A stretch of 64,000 nucleotides of DNA from Prostheceraeus crozeri (Eukaryota > Platyhelminthes > Polycladida > Euryleptidae). The notes beneath the pieces are model-generated. The model was not told where the DNA came from. It made no database searches and saw only the letters and a program-made list of their open reading frames with translations. Made by a program: the position numbers and the translations under genes. Of this stretch, positions 10,713-19,937 are shown one piece after another (the first letter of the stretch is position 1; each line of letters begins with the position of its first letter). The stretch spans positions 93,833 to 157,832 of the forward strand of contig CAJQUW010001430.1 in assembly GCA_907163375.1 (NCBI GenBank), in the 5' to 3' direction.

Positions 10713-10805
10713 CTTGTGGCGCAAGAGTGACCTCCCATTTCATCCCATCATCATTTAGCCTCAATGATAGAGGCAGTTCTTAAGAGAACTCATGATTCAT
10801 TCTCA
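10713..10805 (+). ncRNA. H1 two-hairpin element, copy A
   Basis: Recurrent element also found at 35246-35340 (B), 57895-57985 (C, minus), 52470-52570 and, weaker, 47135-47293 (D). After a conserved leader (CCCATTTCATCC) come hairpin 1, GCCTC-AATGATA-GAGGC, and hairpin 2, AGTTCT-TAAG-AGAACT, then TCATG. In other copies hairpin 1 is GTCTC/GAGAC or GTCTCC/GGAGAC and hairpin 2 is AGAAC/GTTCT: paired changes that keep the stems. A candidate ATG (s4) follows within 15 bases, so H1 may be a 5' leader as well as an intergenic element. Confidence 0.6.
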
Positions 10806-10818
10806 GATAACGTATGCA

Positions 10819-10929
10819 ATGGAGAATTTAAAAAGTAACCTGCGGCAGATAGCTAAGACTCAACCGACTGGCGTTCAAAGTGCTACGTTGAGCGAAGAGA
10901 CCACGACGACCGTTGGAAAGTCGGATTAA
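10819..10929 (+). CDS. Candidate short protein s4, copy A
   Basis: 36-codon ORF MENLKSNLRQIAKTQPTGVQ and onward, directly after H1. The same short ORF, with few changes, is at 57766-57876 (minus) in copy C. Related but degraded sequence with NLWQIAKCRPGG follows H1 at 52.6 kb. Downstream DNA to about 11040 is also conserved between copies and could be a further exon. Weak but position-conserved; not recognised. Confidence 0.35.
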   Translation: MENLKSNLRQIAKTQPTGVQSATLSEETTTTVGKSD

Positions 10930-11084
10930 TGAAGTCTCAAGCCCTTGCCACACTCATCACTACGATATCATCCGCTGTCTCAAGAGAGATCGCCCACCAA
11001 CAGGAAGAATAATACCGAAATTCTCCGCACCATGCACCGTTAGAGTTGACTGATAACAGATGCAACTTTGTGACTATATTTTTT

Positions 11085-11198
11085 ATATTTGTGTGATAGA
11101 TTCAGTCAGACCGAAGTCTGTCCAGGGCAAACCACGTGGAGGTACTATCACTTTTTGCCCCATGGTGGCCTCTTAAAGGCCGTTGGTTCGTTCACGTT
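11085..11198 (-). ncRNA. H2 three-hairpin 3' element, copy A
   Basis: Minus-strand element in the 3' UTR of the coiled-coil gene, just past a 62-base GT/AG intron (11203-11264). Three stems are visible: GGCCT-TTAAG-AGGCC; a long stem GGGGCAAA...TTTGCCCT; and CAGAC-TTCG-GTCTG, with a stable UUCG loop. Five copies exist in the window (A once, B twice, C twice). Stem changes are paired (GGTCT/AGACC and CAGTC/GACTG elsewhere), which supports a real RNA fold. Role unknown; 3'-end processing or stability is a guess. Confidence 0.65.
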
Positions 11199-11275
11199 GC
11201 ATCTGAAAAATAGAAAGAAAATAGATAAATTTATATTCAAGTGATGGAGATGATATTAACTTACCATAAATTAAC

Positions 11276-12350
11276 TTAATCGCTTCGTTGAACCTTCGAT
11301 GGCGGTGGATGGGGAAGGTATTTGGCCGGCAGTTTCCGCTTGCGGTGGCGCAATTCCCTAATGTTAACATCATGCTTGATAGAGATGTGTAGGCAGCGCA
11401 ACTCTGCCATCGCTCCATCGTAGCACTCGAATGTGGTGTCCAGGTCCTCACTTTCAATTATTATATTGTCCACAATTCTGCTGTTGACGACGGAAAGGTG
11501 GAGCGTTGTTCGTCTCTCTTTCTTTTGACTTTTAGTGAGGCTTATTTTGAGTTGCTCAAGTTTTAACTTGAACGTCTCTTCCTGAGCTTTTAGTGTCTTT
11601 ATGTAGGTGGCCTGCTCAGTGACACGTTTTTTCGCTGCTAAGCGCTCTTTCGCGGAAAGGTTCCAAATTTAGAATTTGCGTCTTCAGGGCCCGAATCTGA
11701 GCTACCTGACCCTTGAGATGAAAATTTTCGTCCCTAACAGCCGAACATTCGTTCTGACAACGAGCCAGTTCGTCCTTCAATTTGGTAAGTGCGTACTCCT
11801 GGCTCACTTTTGCGACCTGGGCATCTTTGTTCCAGGTCGCTGTGTGCTGCTTGATCCCCTTCTTTACTGGGGAAGACTGCTGCGTGATCGCTTTCATTAT
11901 AGGGGAAGACTGGTTTGATGGTTTTCCTATGTCTTCCACTATCCTATCATTGACGACCTCCTCAGAATCGGAGTCGTCTGAGATTTCCGATCCACTTAGT
12001 TGTTCTGTAGTGGTCGGTGCAGCAGGAGATAAAATATTTGCGATCGCATCTTGTAGCGCTGCGTCTAGATCGACTGTTGTTTCGAAGTAGGGTGCGATCA
12101 CTTTGCCGATGTGCGATGTTGTATAATTACTAGCCTTCTTGATCGGACATAAGGCGTGAGCGGCGTAAAATGCCTAATAGTCGTTGCCTTTTAAAAATTT
12201 TAGGCGATGTGTGCAGCCGGAAACAACACCTCTTTCTTCATGAATATGAGGCGTGTTTTTGTATTTATTTATGTGGCGTTTAAATTCGCCGCCTCTCTTA
12301 ATTTCTGCGTAAGAACATTTTTTGAATAAAAACCTGGAATTTCCTCCCAT
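11276..12350 (-). pseudogene. Zn-finger/coiled-coil accessory protein, copy A
   Basis: Large accessory protein conserved in all four Polinton copies. Layout: N-terminal Cys/His region (MGGN...FLFKKCSCAEI-type start, then HxxxxxxxVxxxGCxHCxKF and a late CP-I-KK), an acidic Ser/Asp-rich linker (SDDSDSEEVV), a long coiled coil, and a C-terminal conserved domain: TTLHLPVV, then TTFECYDGAMAE, CLHISIKH and RKRKLPAKYLPHPPPSK. The C-terminal tail is basic and may be nuclear. The N-terminal exon begins at ATGGGAGG and the 3' UTR has a small intron. No family is recognised. This copy looks broken. A scaffold or DNA-binding role is speculation. Confidence 0.65.
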
Positions 12351-12469
12351 TTTTTGTAAAGGAAGGATGAAATAGAATTACTACTTATATCATTTATATT
12401 TTTAACGAATGAATACATTGACAATCATTTTAAAAATCCAACTAATATGTCATTCAATACTTGAGGATA

Positions 12470-13473
12470 GACAAGCTAGGCTGATGAATCCGTTACAGGC
12501 ACTACTCAGAGGGGATCTTATCCCGACTCCAAGGCCTCGGCCCTCAAATCCAACCTCCCGCGGACAGAGCGTGCGTCGTACACTGTGTTGGTATTCAGAC
12601 CCCGATTTTGACATGAAAACCGGTGGAGTTATTTACATCAGGAAGCAAGTCTCGAGCCGAATCTCGCCTCTGACAACTTTATAAAGGTCTTTATTGAAAT
12701 CAGAAGGCTTGAAAACCCCGAAAAATTGCCAAAAATAGCGAATTTTAATGTTGCATCATTTAGTACTACTTATGAAATAGTCTGTAAATATAGGTCTGAT
12801 CAATAGCTATCGAACCTTTTTTGAATCAACTCAATCGGTGTACTAGAACCGAAGATACACCGTTTATAAGTATTGGACCTACTTGATCAAAGTTATCACG
12901 AGCCATATACTGGCTAACCTTTAAGTCTGACGCCTTAGCTGATATCAGCAATGAAATTTTCTAAGTCGGAAACCTGATTTTGAAGTTTCCGATGCTATCA
13001 TCGGAGCTCCGGAGAGACAACCTACCTCTGTCAATCTCTCGTCTTAATGAGATTTTTCATTCGGTTGCCAGCTTATATGGTTTGTGGCGATCAGCTGATG
13101 AAGTAATCTCAATCATCCAAAACTTTAAACGCTTCTATCTCCGATTCTAGAGGTCCGATTAAGCTGGAAATCACCCTACCGATGCAGAGTTCGACGCTGA
13201 TTCCAAATCTGGTCTCAGATCTGCCATTGGAGCTGCCGTTTAGCCGCTAGAGCCCAAAACATCCCAAATTCGCCGTTAACTCTGTCGTTTTTTCGCCAAT
13301 TTTCAATATTTCCCAAATCTTAAATGGCGTCTCACATCTAAACGAAGGCAGATATGGACAAGCCGTTTCTTCCACTGAATTTGTCTCACTCTTATAGCTT
13401 TCAAACGACCTATTGCACGATTTTCTACGATCACTAGAACCAGAGTTGGAAGCAACGCTGCCGAGGGGGGGGG
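12470..13473. repeat. Subterminal and TIR sequence of copy A (inner part)
   Basis: Noncoding Polinton end sequence. The block from 'gaatccgttacaggcac' (about 12487) to about 12700 is shared with B (37525-37760) and, inverted, with C (55130-55340). The following part to 13473 matches the right TIR of B (ctttctacgatcactaga...). It stops abruptly where the hAT element starts at 13474 and resumes at 16937. Confidence 0.75.
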
Positions 13474-16400
13474 TAGGGTGGTCCAAAATACAAAATTTCC
13501 GAAATCGCTTTCACTCCCATAACGCCCTTGTTCCAAATGCTAAATACAGTCTGTGATTGAATTTTGAGGACTATTGCATCAAATTAAGAGGTCGCGCTCA
13601 AGTAATAGATATGATTACTATAATAGTTTACACATTGATTTTTTTCTGATTTTCAAATTCACACTTTTAAAATTGAACATCATACTAATAGCCTATAAGC
13701 TAACAAATCTGATATGTATTTATTTAGCTTTTGCTTGATTATGTAAAAGACAGAAAACAAATATATTTGAATTACGAAAAATGAGTATATTTCAGAAATA
13801 TTCAAACTATGCTGTCAATACTACTTTAATATCTAAGAGCATAATACACACACAACTGTAATTCTTACCAAGTAGGCTACATAAACAAGTTAACTTACTA
13901 AACGTCCCATCACTTTTTCACAAAAGCAGATTTTTTGAATTCAGAAAACTGCTTTCGATGATGTTCAACCGATTGCAGAAGATTTTGCCGCATCTCAGGA
14001 TCTTTCGTCACCTTGTCACAGTAGTCCTCGATAAGTTTCACGGCACGCTCCGCGCCATCGTTAACAACTTTCACGTGCATAACAACATTTCTTGCGAACG
14101 AAAAGTCTGCATTTTCGTTCCATGTGTCCACTGGTTCATAAAGCCAGTTTGTGTCAATATTGAGAGCTTGAAATATGAGCCATGATTTCTGTTCTATGAG
14201 GTTGACCAGGCTGACAGTCTCAATAATGAGTTCTAAAAATTTTGGTTTACCTTTCTTCATCACAGATTGCTTTTGACATGATAGAGGTTTCACTTCAAGT
14301 AACCTATTTGCCATTTCGGATTTTGTAGCAGCAGGAACATTAGTTCCAAATAAACTCAGCGTCAACATTTCTGGAGTTAAATACCATAGATGATTCTTTA
14401 ATTTGTCAAGAGCTGCTGTGGCAATCTGAGAATCAATCAGCTTGAATCGATGAAGATCTATATAAAGTCGAATATCATTCGCTGGAGCATGAGCAGCACA
14501 CTCAGAGGAATCGAACCATGAAGCTGTATATAACAGACAGTTAAAAATTGCGAGTCTATTCAACTTTTCAATGAAATCCTCCGAGTAATCAAGTTGACAG
14601 GAAAATATCAGCATTTTCCCAAAGTACAGTACTCTTGACATCCACCTTGCGTGATGAATGGGACCAGGTTTCCTCAACACATCAGGGTTTAGCTCTCCCA
14701 GAAGTACCAACGCTACATTGATCATCTCCCTATAATCATCACGACAGAAGCGACCAGGAATATTTTGAAGACGCTCAATAATTAGATTCTTTCTGATGTT
14801 AAGCCATGTTGATTCTGGAAGCCTGACAAGTCTTCCCATCGACTGTCTAATGAGTCCCACTTGTTTTTGAACGTTTTGAACAATGGATTGTCTGGGGCAG
14901 TGGATTTTCCAAAAATAGAAGAGCAGACTACGGCTTCAATAACCTCCATAGTATGATGACAACATGCCAACCACAGACATTTCCTATTCAAAAGTCGTTC
15001 TAATATAACAGCAGCACCGTTGAAAACGCCAGTATTAGAAGAAGTCGTGTCAAAACAAAGTGCAAAGTGCGAATAATTGTCTTTTGGATAGACCAAACCG
15101 ATCAGCAACACCTGAAGATGAATGTACATAATTTTATATGATTTATCTAATTTCATAAAATCGTATACGCACCTGTCACAGACTTAGTGAGAATTCTTTT
15201 TGGAAGCGTGACGGATACATATTCTGTATCAGTTTCCTTGGACGAAGAACTTTTACGCGAATGTTTCATGAATGGTTTGTACAACGTGGTAGGCTCATTA
15301 CCGGCAATATCTTCCTGTTCGCTATTACTAGCGCTACTGTTTTCCATGGTTGTTTCGAGTAGTCGCTTTCTTTCCTCTTCTTTTTCTCTGCGAATCTCAC
15401 ATTTTTCGTTTCTTTCCTTTTTGCGTTTCTCTTTGAGGCCAAGTTCCACATCTATACCAGACATACGCTGCTCTCGAACATCTTCACGCTGGATTATCAA
15501 GAAGTTGATGTCCTCTTGAATTGTCATTATCTCCAAAGCATTCTGATGTGCTACGTCAAATAACTCCGGTGAACATAGACTCATGCATACGAGCAGAATC
15601 ACTTTTCTTGTATTTATTCTTTTTCAAATCATTGTACTTCGTTACCAATCTCGTTAGCTTTGAAATTGCTTTTTCTGTCATCATTGTTGGTATTCGCGCT
15701 CTGTTCCAGAAACCCAAGACCTCTTCTAATGTTGCTTTGCAACTCTCGCGAGCAGTCTGATTCAACTCTACATGATGATACATGTATTTTAGCAGCACGT
15801 CATGTTTAGATGGCAAACCTTGAGTTTTGATGGTTATGGTAGATATTCCGATCAGCCAGCAATCGGACCTGATCGTAGCTTTCGAGCCATATCTACAAAG
15901 AAAATATCGATATTGAATATAGGTACATGTACTGCGACAGGATATGCATGTGTACAGCAAGTGTTTCATTATACATTATCAATTCATGAAAACTTCTATT
16001 TTAACCACTAAAAAATATAAAAATATTATTCTGGTAAACAGACATGCAGGGTAATACGAATAAAATCCCCAACAATAAGTACATGTAATTTTTTATTATT
16101 ATTTATTTTGTAATGGATTTATTAATTGAACCAACCATCAATATTATATTGCCTAAGATCCCCGAATTTATTAATTATTTATTCTGTAACGAATCGCTTA
16201 AGAAACATTCGTTTGCCGGCAGGTGTGATATGTTGATGGCTGAGATCCATTACTTGTTAGTCTATACATATGGATGAATAATATGTGGTTGAACAAATGC
16301 GTTACTTCATTATATCTTTGCTGAGAAAATATAGTTAGCTTATCATTAGGTAGATATCATCTCTTATTGTTGGATAAGAATTTTTCTATCACTATCGGCT

Positions 16401-16936
16401 CGAGTTTATACATGTACAATTAGATGATCTCAAATAAACTCACCTTGATTGCACGGATTGATGAACAGTTGATACGAGTGTGTACGAAACAGGGTGTAGA
16501 TAGCAGTCGGAGAAAAACACAAGACGAGTTCAATGTACAGTATAAGCTTATTCAGGCCGACACCTCAGGGAACGAATGGCATTGAAAGCGCAAGATAACT
16601 GAACTCTATTATGTGAAAGGTGTATTTGACCGCTCGGTTGCAAGTTCTTTAATCAATAAATCATTTCCTTCCATTCTGTTCACTCATAGACGTGCGCTTC
16701 ATACAGAAGTGACTCATAACACGCAAGAAGTTGTATTACGATTCATAAAATGACGCTCGAAGAAACGCGAAGTCTGACTACTCCTGAATTCGATACTTGG
16801 GCGCGACCGCTAAATACTCTCCGATGGAGCTGAAATTTGAACTGGAATTCCAAAACATGAATTGGAACAAGAAAATAAAGGGAGCGAGGCGAATTTTGAA
16901 TGTTTTATTTTTCCCGAATATTTGTGGACCACCCTA
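13474..16936 (-). mobile_element. hAT-type DNA transposon inserted in the TIR of copy A
   Basis: 3,463-bp element with terminal inverted repeats starting TAGGGTGGTCC and ending GGACCACCCTA. The similarity extends inward about 75 bases (TGGAACAAG on each side). It is flanked by runs of at least eight G (13466-13473 and 16937-16944), consistent with an 8-bp hAT target duplication, though homopolymer G makes this less certain. The Polinton TIR sequence is continuous across the insertion. It carries a broken transposase-like gene on the minus strand (13910-15969). The rest, 15970-16850, has no supportable ORF. Confidence 0.8.
13910..15969 (-). pseudogene. hAT-like transposase gene (frameshifted)
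   Basis: Minus-strand gene in several pieces. The N-terminal part (15556-15969) has HHVELNQTARESCKATLEEV and KLTRLVTKYNDLKKNK. The next piece (15153-15602) has ELFDVAHQNALEIM, QREDVREQRMSGIDVEL and a charged KEKRKKERNEK stretch. After a 61-base GT/AG intron (15112-15172) comes a DDE-type segment with CFDTTSSNTGVFNGAA and LWLACCHHTMEV, the Cys-x2-His motif typical of hAT-like transposases, and NPLFKTFKNKW. The last piece (13910-14860) is the C-terminal half. Frame changes near 15580 and near 14830 separate pieces, so it is inactive as it stands. Related proteins occur in arthropods and cnidarians; the exact subfamily is uncertain. Confidence 0.65.
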
Positions 16937-17385
16937 GGGGGGGGACGTCCTCAAAATTTTTTCTCTCCGATGGCTTTCAAATTCACTCTACCGATGCGGA
17001 ATTTGACGCTGAATCCGAATCTGCCCTCCGTTTTCTCGTCCGATGCTTCGTTTTGGCTCTACAGCCCAAAACATTCCAAATTCGCCGTTAACTCTGTCGT
17101 TTTTCCGAAAAATTATGAACATTTTTTCTCTCCGATGGCTTTCAAATTCACCATGCCCATGCGGAATTTCACGCTGAATCCAAATCTGACCTCCGTTTTT
17201 ACATCCGAACCTTCGGTCGCACGCGAATTTTACAAATTCTAACTTTGCCGGTTTTCACCCATTTCCAAAATCTGAATCTCTAACACGACAACCTGGTCGG
17301 CCGCCCAAGTCAACCTGGACGCTCGGCCAAGACAGTCTCTCCCGAGGGGAGGCGCTGTGTTTATTGTGGAGGTTTACTTACTACT
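16937..17385. repeat. Outer right TIR of copy A
   Basis: Continues the Polinton TIR past the hAT element: GGGGACGTCC, tttctctccgatggcttt (repeated twice, at about 16963 and 17130), cggccgcccaagtcaacc, then a terminus near TTACTACT at 17385. These parts align with the right TIR of B from 38512 to 39077 but are more diverged and rearranged. The end call at 17385 rests only on the terminal octamer. Confidence 0.6.
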
Positions 17386-17707
17386 CTTAGTTTACGAGTA
17401 TAGGCATATAGGCTATGTCATACGCCTATACATACCTACATGCAGCCAACCAAGGCCCTGGATGGTTACCAAATGCAAAACTAGAAGATGTTATACGGTA
17501 ATAATTTACAACAGGATCTCTAAATCATTCAATCTAGACTTAGTCAATAGTTGGTAACCTGCGTTCTACAGAGTTATAGCTTAAACCTAGCTACCTAAAA
17601 AGTAGGCCTTAGGCCTGTAGTCTAACTACCGATGCATCACTGTTTATTGCTCACAGGTTTGCACTAAAATTACCAGCTTAATACCTAGGCCATCACAATC
17701 GGTCGGC
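17386..17707. other. Short spacer between Polintons A and B
   Basis: About 320 bases of unremarkable AT-rich sequence with no ORF or repeat recognised. The last six bases, GTCGGC (17702-17707), are the left target duplication of copy B. Confidence 0.6.
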
Positions 17708-18625
17708 AGTAGTAATAAAACGGCGAACACCCGACCGGCGGCCCCCCTCTGGAACGTCAGAGTTGCAAGAGGTTGCGCTCTCCAAGGTGTCGTGGTGTGC
17801 CGGCCAGGCTGGAGTGGTGTGCCGGCCAGGCTGCGAGTCCGCTCCCATCGTGTTTCTCGTCAAACGTTGGGTGAACACCCGACCGGCGCCCCCCCTCTGG
17901 AACGTCAGAGTTGCCAGAGGTTGCGCTCTCCAAGGTGTCGTGGTGTGCCGGCCAGGCTGGCGTGGTGTGCCGGCCAGGCTGCGAGGCCGCTCCCATCGTG
18001 TTTCTCGTCAAACGTTGGGTGAACACCCGACCGGCGCCCCCCCCTCCCCTCGATAAAACGACAGAGTGTCGTGGTGGACTTGGGCGACCGCCAGGTTTTG
18101 ACTTGGTGCTATAGCGTGTTAGGATTTTCGTGAAATCTGATAAATTTTGTGTTGAAAATGGGATGTTTCGAGTGGAAGCAGTACTCGGAGGACTTTGCAA
18201 ATGTGATTTTTGGACTCAGCGTGAAATTCTGCATCTGTGGTTTGATTTCCAGCTCAATCGGCGAGAAAAAATGTTCAACTTCGGAAAAACGACAGAGTTA
18301 GAATGTGGGTTGGTTTTGGGCTGTAGAGTCAAAACGAAGCATCGGATGGGAAAACGGAGGCCAGATTCCGATTCAGCGTCAAATTCTGCATCTGTATGGT
18401 GAATTTGAAAGCAATCGGAGAGAAAAAAGTTTCGCTGACGTCCCCGCGGCACCGATCTTCCAATTTTGGTTCTAGTGATCGTAGAAAGCTCGTTTGAAAG
18501 CTAAGAGTGAGACAAATTCAGTGAAAGAAACGGCTTGTTCATATCTGTCTTCGTTTAGATGTGAGACGCCATTCAAGATTTGGGAGATTGGCGAAAAAAC
18601 GACAGAGTTAGAATTTCACAAGAAA
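17708..18625. repeat. Left TIR of Polinton B
   Basis: About 0.9 kb, matching in reverse complement the right TIR at about 38335-39077. It differs chiefly by containing two 148-bp units where the right TIR has one. GC-rich outside, then AT-richer with repeated 'aacgacagagttagaatg' and 'gggaaaacggag' phrases. The 90-codon ORFs here are TIR shadows, not genes. Confidence 0.92.
17725..18020 (+). repeat. 148-bp direct tandem duplication within left TIR
   Basis: Two units, each from 'gaacacccgaccggcg' to 'caaacgttgggt', starting at 17725 and 17873; a third start at 18021 begins the remaining TIR. Each unit contains a nested double copy of tgtgccggccaggctg. The right TIR contains only one unit, so the two ends differ in length. 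Confidence 0.85.
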
Positions 18626-18661
18626 CAGCTCCAGCGGGCGAACGAAGGCTCGGATTGGTAA

Positions 18662-19069
18662 ATGGAGGCCAGATTTGGAATCAGCTTGGTGTTATTGTCT
18701 AATGAGGATCATCATCCAATGAGAATCAAGCAATTCTCTATAAATAGCGAGCCTTCCACAGTGGGAATCATGCCATCGTTGAATCGCACGAGTGACGGAC
18801 GCCCCCCAGTATTTCCCAATCTAATCATTGATGATATTTTGCTCCCGCCATGGGATAGTAGAGTGAATCAACATTATCATGAAGTCACGAAACGTTTTAA
18901 GGATTTGTGTGTTCCTATTTTGTCTGTTCGTTGTAGTAGCTACGTTCATAACCAATGCTTCTTTCCTCCTTACCTCAACACTGCCAAAGTCCTGTATGGT
19001 TATCATTGCTTGCTGTATGCTAGTTACCAGCTGTATCTATTTTATCTGTTTCAAACCATTGATTTATAA
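18662..19069 (+). CDS. Unassigned ORF just inside left TIR, copy B
   Basis: 135-codon ORF whose middle part (MPSLNRTSDGRPPVFPNLII, then DDILLPPWDSRVNQHYHEV) looks protein-like. It overlaps the next ORF in another frame from 18879. No homologue is visible in the window, because the equivalent of A and C lies outside. It could be an exon spliced to the downstream ORF; no function recognised. Confidence 0.3.
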   Translation: MEARFGISLVLLSNEDHHPMRIKQFSINSEPSTVGIMPSLNRTSDGRPPVFPNLIIDDILLPPWDSRVNQHYHEVTKRFKDLCVPILSVRCSSYVHNQCFFPPYLNTAKVLYGYHCLLYASYQLYLFYLFQTIDL

Positions 19070-19559
19070 TGCATGCTTGTTACAGTCATTCAATAAATGT
19101 TACTATGAGAAGAGTTGTTGTGTTCATGCAATGGATAGGTTAGATGAAGGGCGATCATGTCTTTCTCAAACGACTGCGGAACATTACATTTATATAGGCA
19201 AAGGAGATGTTCAAGATTATGTGATAAATTTTCATAAAGATGAGACCGACATCGAAGCAGTGGTCGATGATGCTAGCACTCTATTTCTAGAGTTAATGAA
19301 TACATTCTCTGATAGCATTGTCATGGCGCGATTAGTTGCGAAAGTTAAGTTTAGTCATTTTGGAAAGGAAGAGGTGGAGAGTCGCTCTTTCCATTTTGCT
19401 TCTTATTCAATGGAAGTGGTAGATCACCCCGAAGAATTTTTTAAAAGACATATGATAAAAATTGCTGAACGTCTTAACGCATTTAACCATCATGGCAGCA
19501 GTCCAGTGATTGAAGCGATTTTAGATATTCACATTCAACTTTCTATAAAGAAAAATTGA
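18879..19559 (+). CDS. Membrane ORF plus homologue of the polB N-terminal domain, copy B
   Basis: 226-codon ORF. Residues ~8-60 hold two hydrophobic stretches (VFLFCLFVVVATFI and CMVIIACCMLVTSCIYFICF). From the internal Met at 19131 (MDRLDEGRSCL) the protein resembles the N-terminal domain encoded in polB of the same element: VMARLVAKVKFSHFG pairs with RMKALIYLKIKYAKI, and FHFASYSMEVVDHPEEF with FHIPSSPATEVVDCESW, in the same order and spacing. The true start may be 19131, giving about 142 residues without the membrane part. A free-standing copy of a polymerase-associated domain suggests a replication accessory, possibly terminal-protein-like; this is inference. Confidence 0.55.
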   Translation: MKSRNVLRICVFLFCLFVVVATFITNASFLLTSTLPKSCMVIIACCMLVTSCIYFICFKPLIYNACLLQSFNKCYYEKSCCVHAMDRLDEGRSCLSQTTAEHYIYIGKGDVQDYVINFHKDETDIEAVVDDASTLFLELMNTFSDSIVMARLVAKVKFSHFGKEEVESRSFHFASYSMEVVDHPEEFFKRHMIKIAERLNAFNHHGSSPVIEAILDIHIQLSIKKN

Positions 19560-19717
19560 AAATGCAGTGGTACTTGATTGTAGCACAACTGGTTTTCGAG
19601 CTATGTCTGATCACTCTCGAAGTATATTCCTTCTGTACATGCGTCTATTATTTAGAAAAGGCTAGCAAATTCATATCTTAAAAAGGACTTGCTATAGACA
19701 TCAGTAACGGTGAAACT

Positions 19718-19918
19718 ATGTGTTGCGATGTATGCAAGCGAAAGGATGGAAATGAAAAGCGCATCTTCAGGAGATGTAAGCATGCTTTTTGTCAACGCTG
19801 TTTCATACGTAATTGCATTCAACTTTGCAAATGTAACCACTGTGATATTGCTCATTTCGAGTGTCACTTATGCCGCAATAGTTCGCACCTATGCAAATGT
19901 GGTAAAGACAGGTTTTAG
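19718..19918 (+). CDS. Small Cys-rich RING-like protein, copy B
   Basis: 66-residue protein with Cys/His pairs throughout: CCDVC, then CKHAFCQRCF, CIQLCKCNHC, CHLC and CKCG. The spacing resembles a compressed RING or treble-clef zinc finger (C-x2-C...C-x-H-x2-C-x2-C...). It ends 20 bases before the next gene, in a tight plus-strand cluster. A small zinc-binding or ubiquitin-ligase-like role is possible; spacing alone cannot decide. Confidence 0.5.
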   Translation: MCCDVCKRKDGNEKRIFRRCKHAFCQRCFIRNCIQLCKCNHCDIAHFECHLCRNSSHLCKCGKDRF

Positions 19919-19937
19919 CAAAGACTAACACGAAAAA

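Larger units (their letters stand above)
1..17385. mobile_element. Polinton (Maverick) copy A, left end outside window
   Basis: A Polinton fossil that begins before the window. It carries, left to right, the capsid 3' part, protease, minus-strand TBP/PC4-like genes, two GEWEVG virion-type genes, polB on the minus strand, an accessory module and a right TIR. The same order is seen in complete copy B. The right TIR (about 12.7-17.4 kb) is split by a hAT insertion at 13474-16936. Its outer part ends near 17385 with TTACTACT, the complement of the AGTAGTAA terminus of copy B. The 6-bp target duplication cannot be checked because the left end is missing. Several genes are broken (roughly ten breaks), so it is a fossil. 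By eye it is very close to copy C and less close to B. Confidence 0.88.

Noticed and set aside
11676-12090. Plus-strand ORFs opposite the coiled-coil gene of A (also 56142-56556 minus in C)
   Set aside because: Shadow frames; the sense strand shows the conserved protein.
17757-18200. Overlapping GC-rich ORFs on both strands in the TIR
   Set aside because: They follow the 148-bp tandem units and read open in several frames at once; repeat artefact.
18130-18402. 90-codon ORF in the left TIR, mirrored at 38547-38819
   Set aside because: Same sequence is in both TIRs by definition; no protein features, composition follows the repeat, and copies A and D do not keep the frame.
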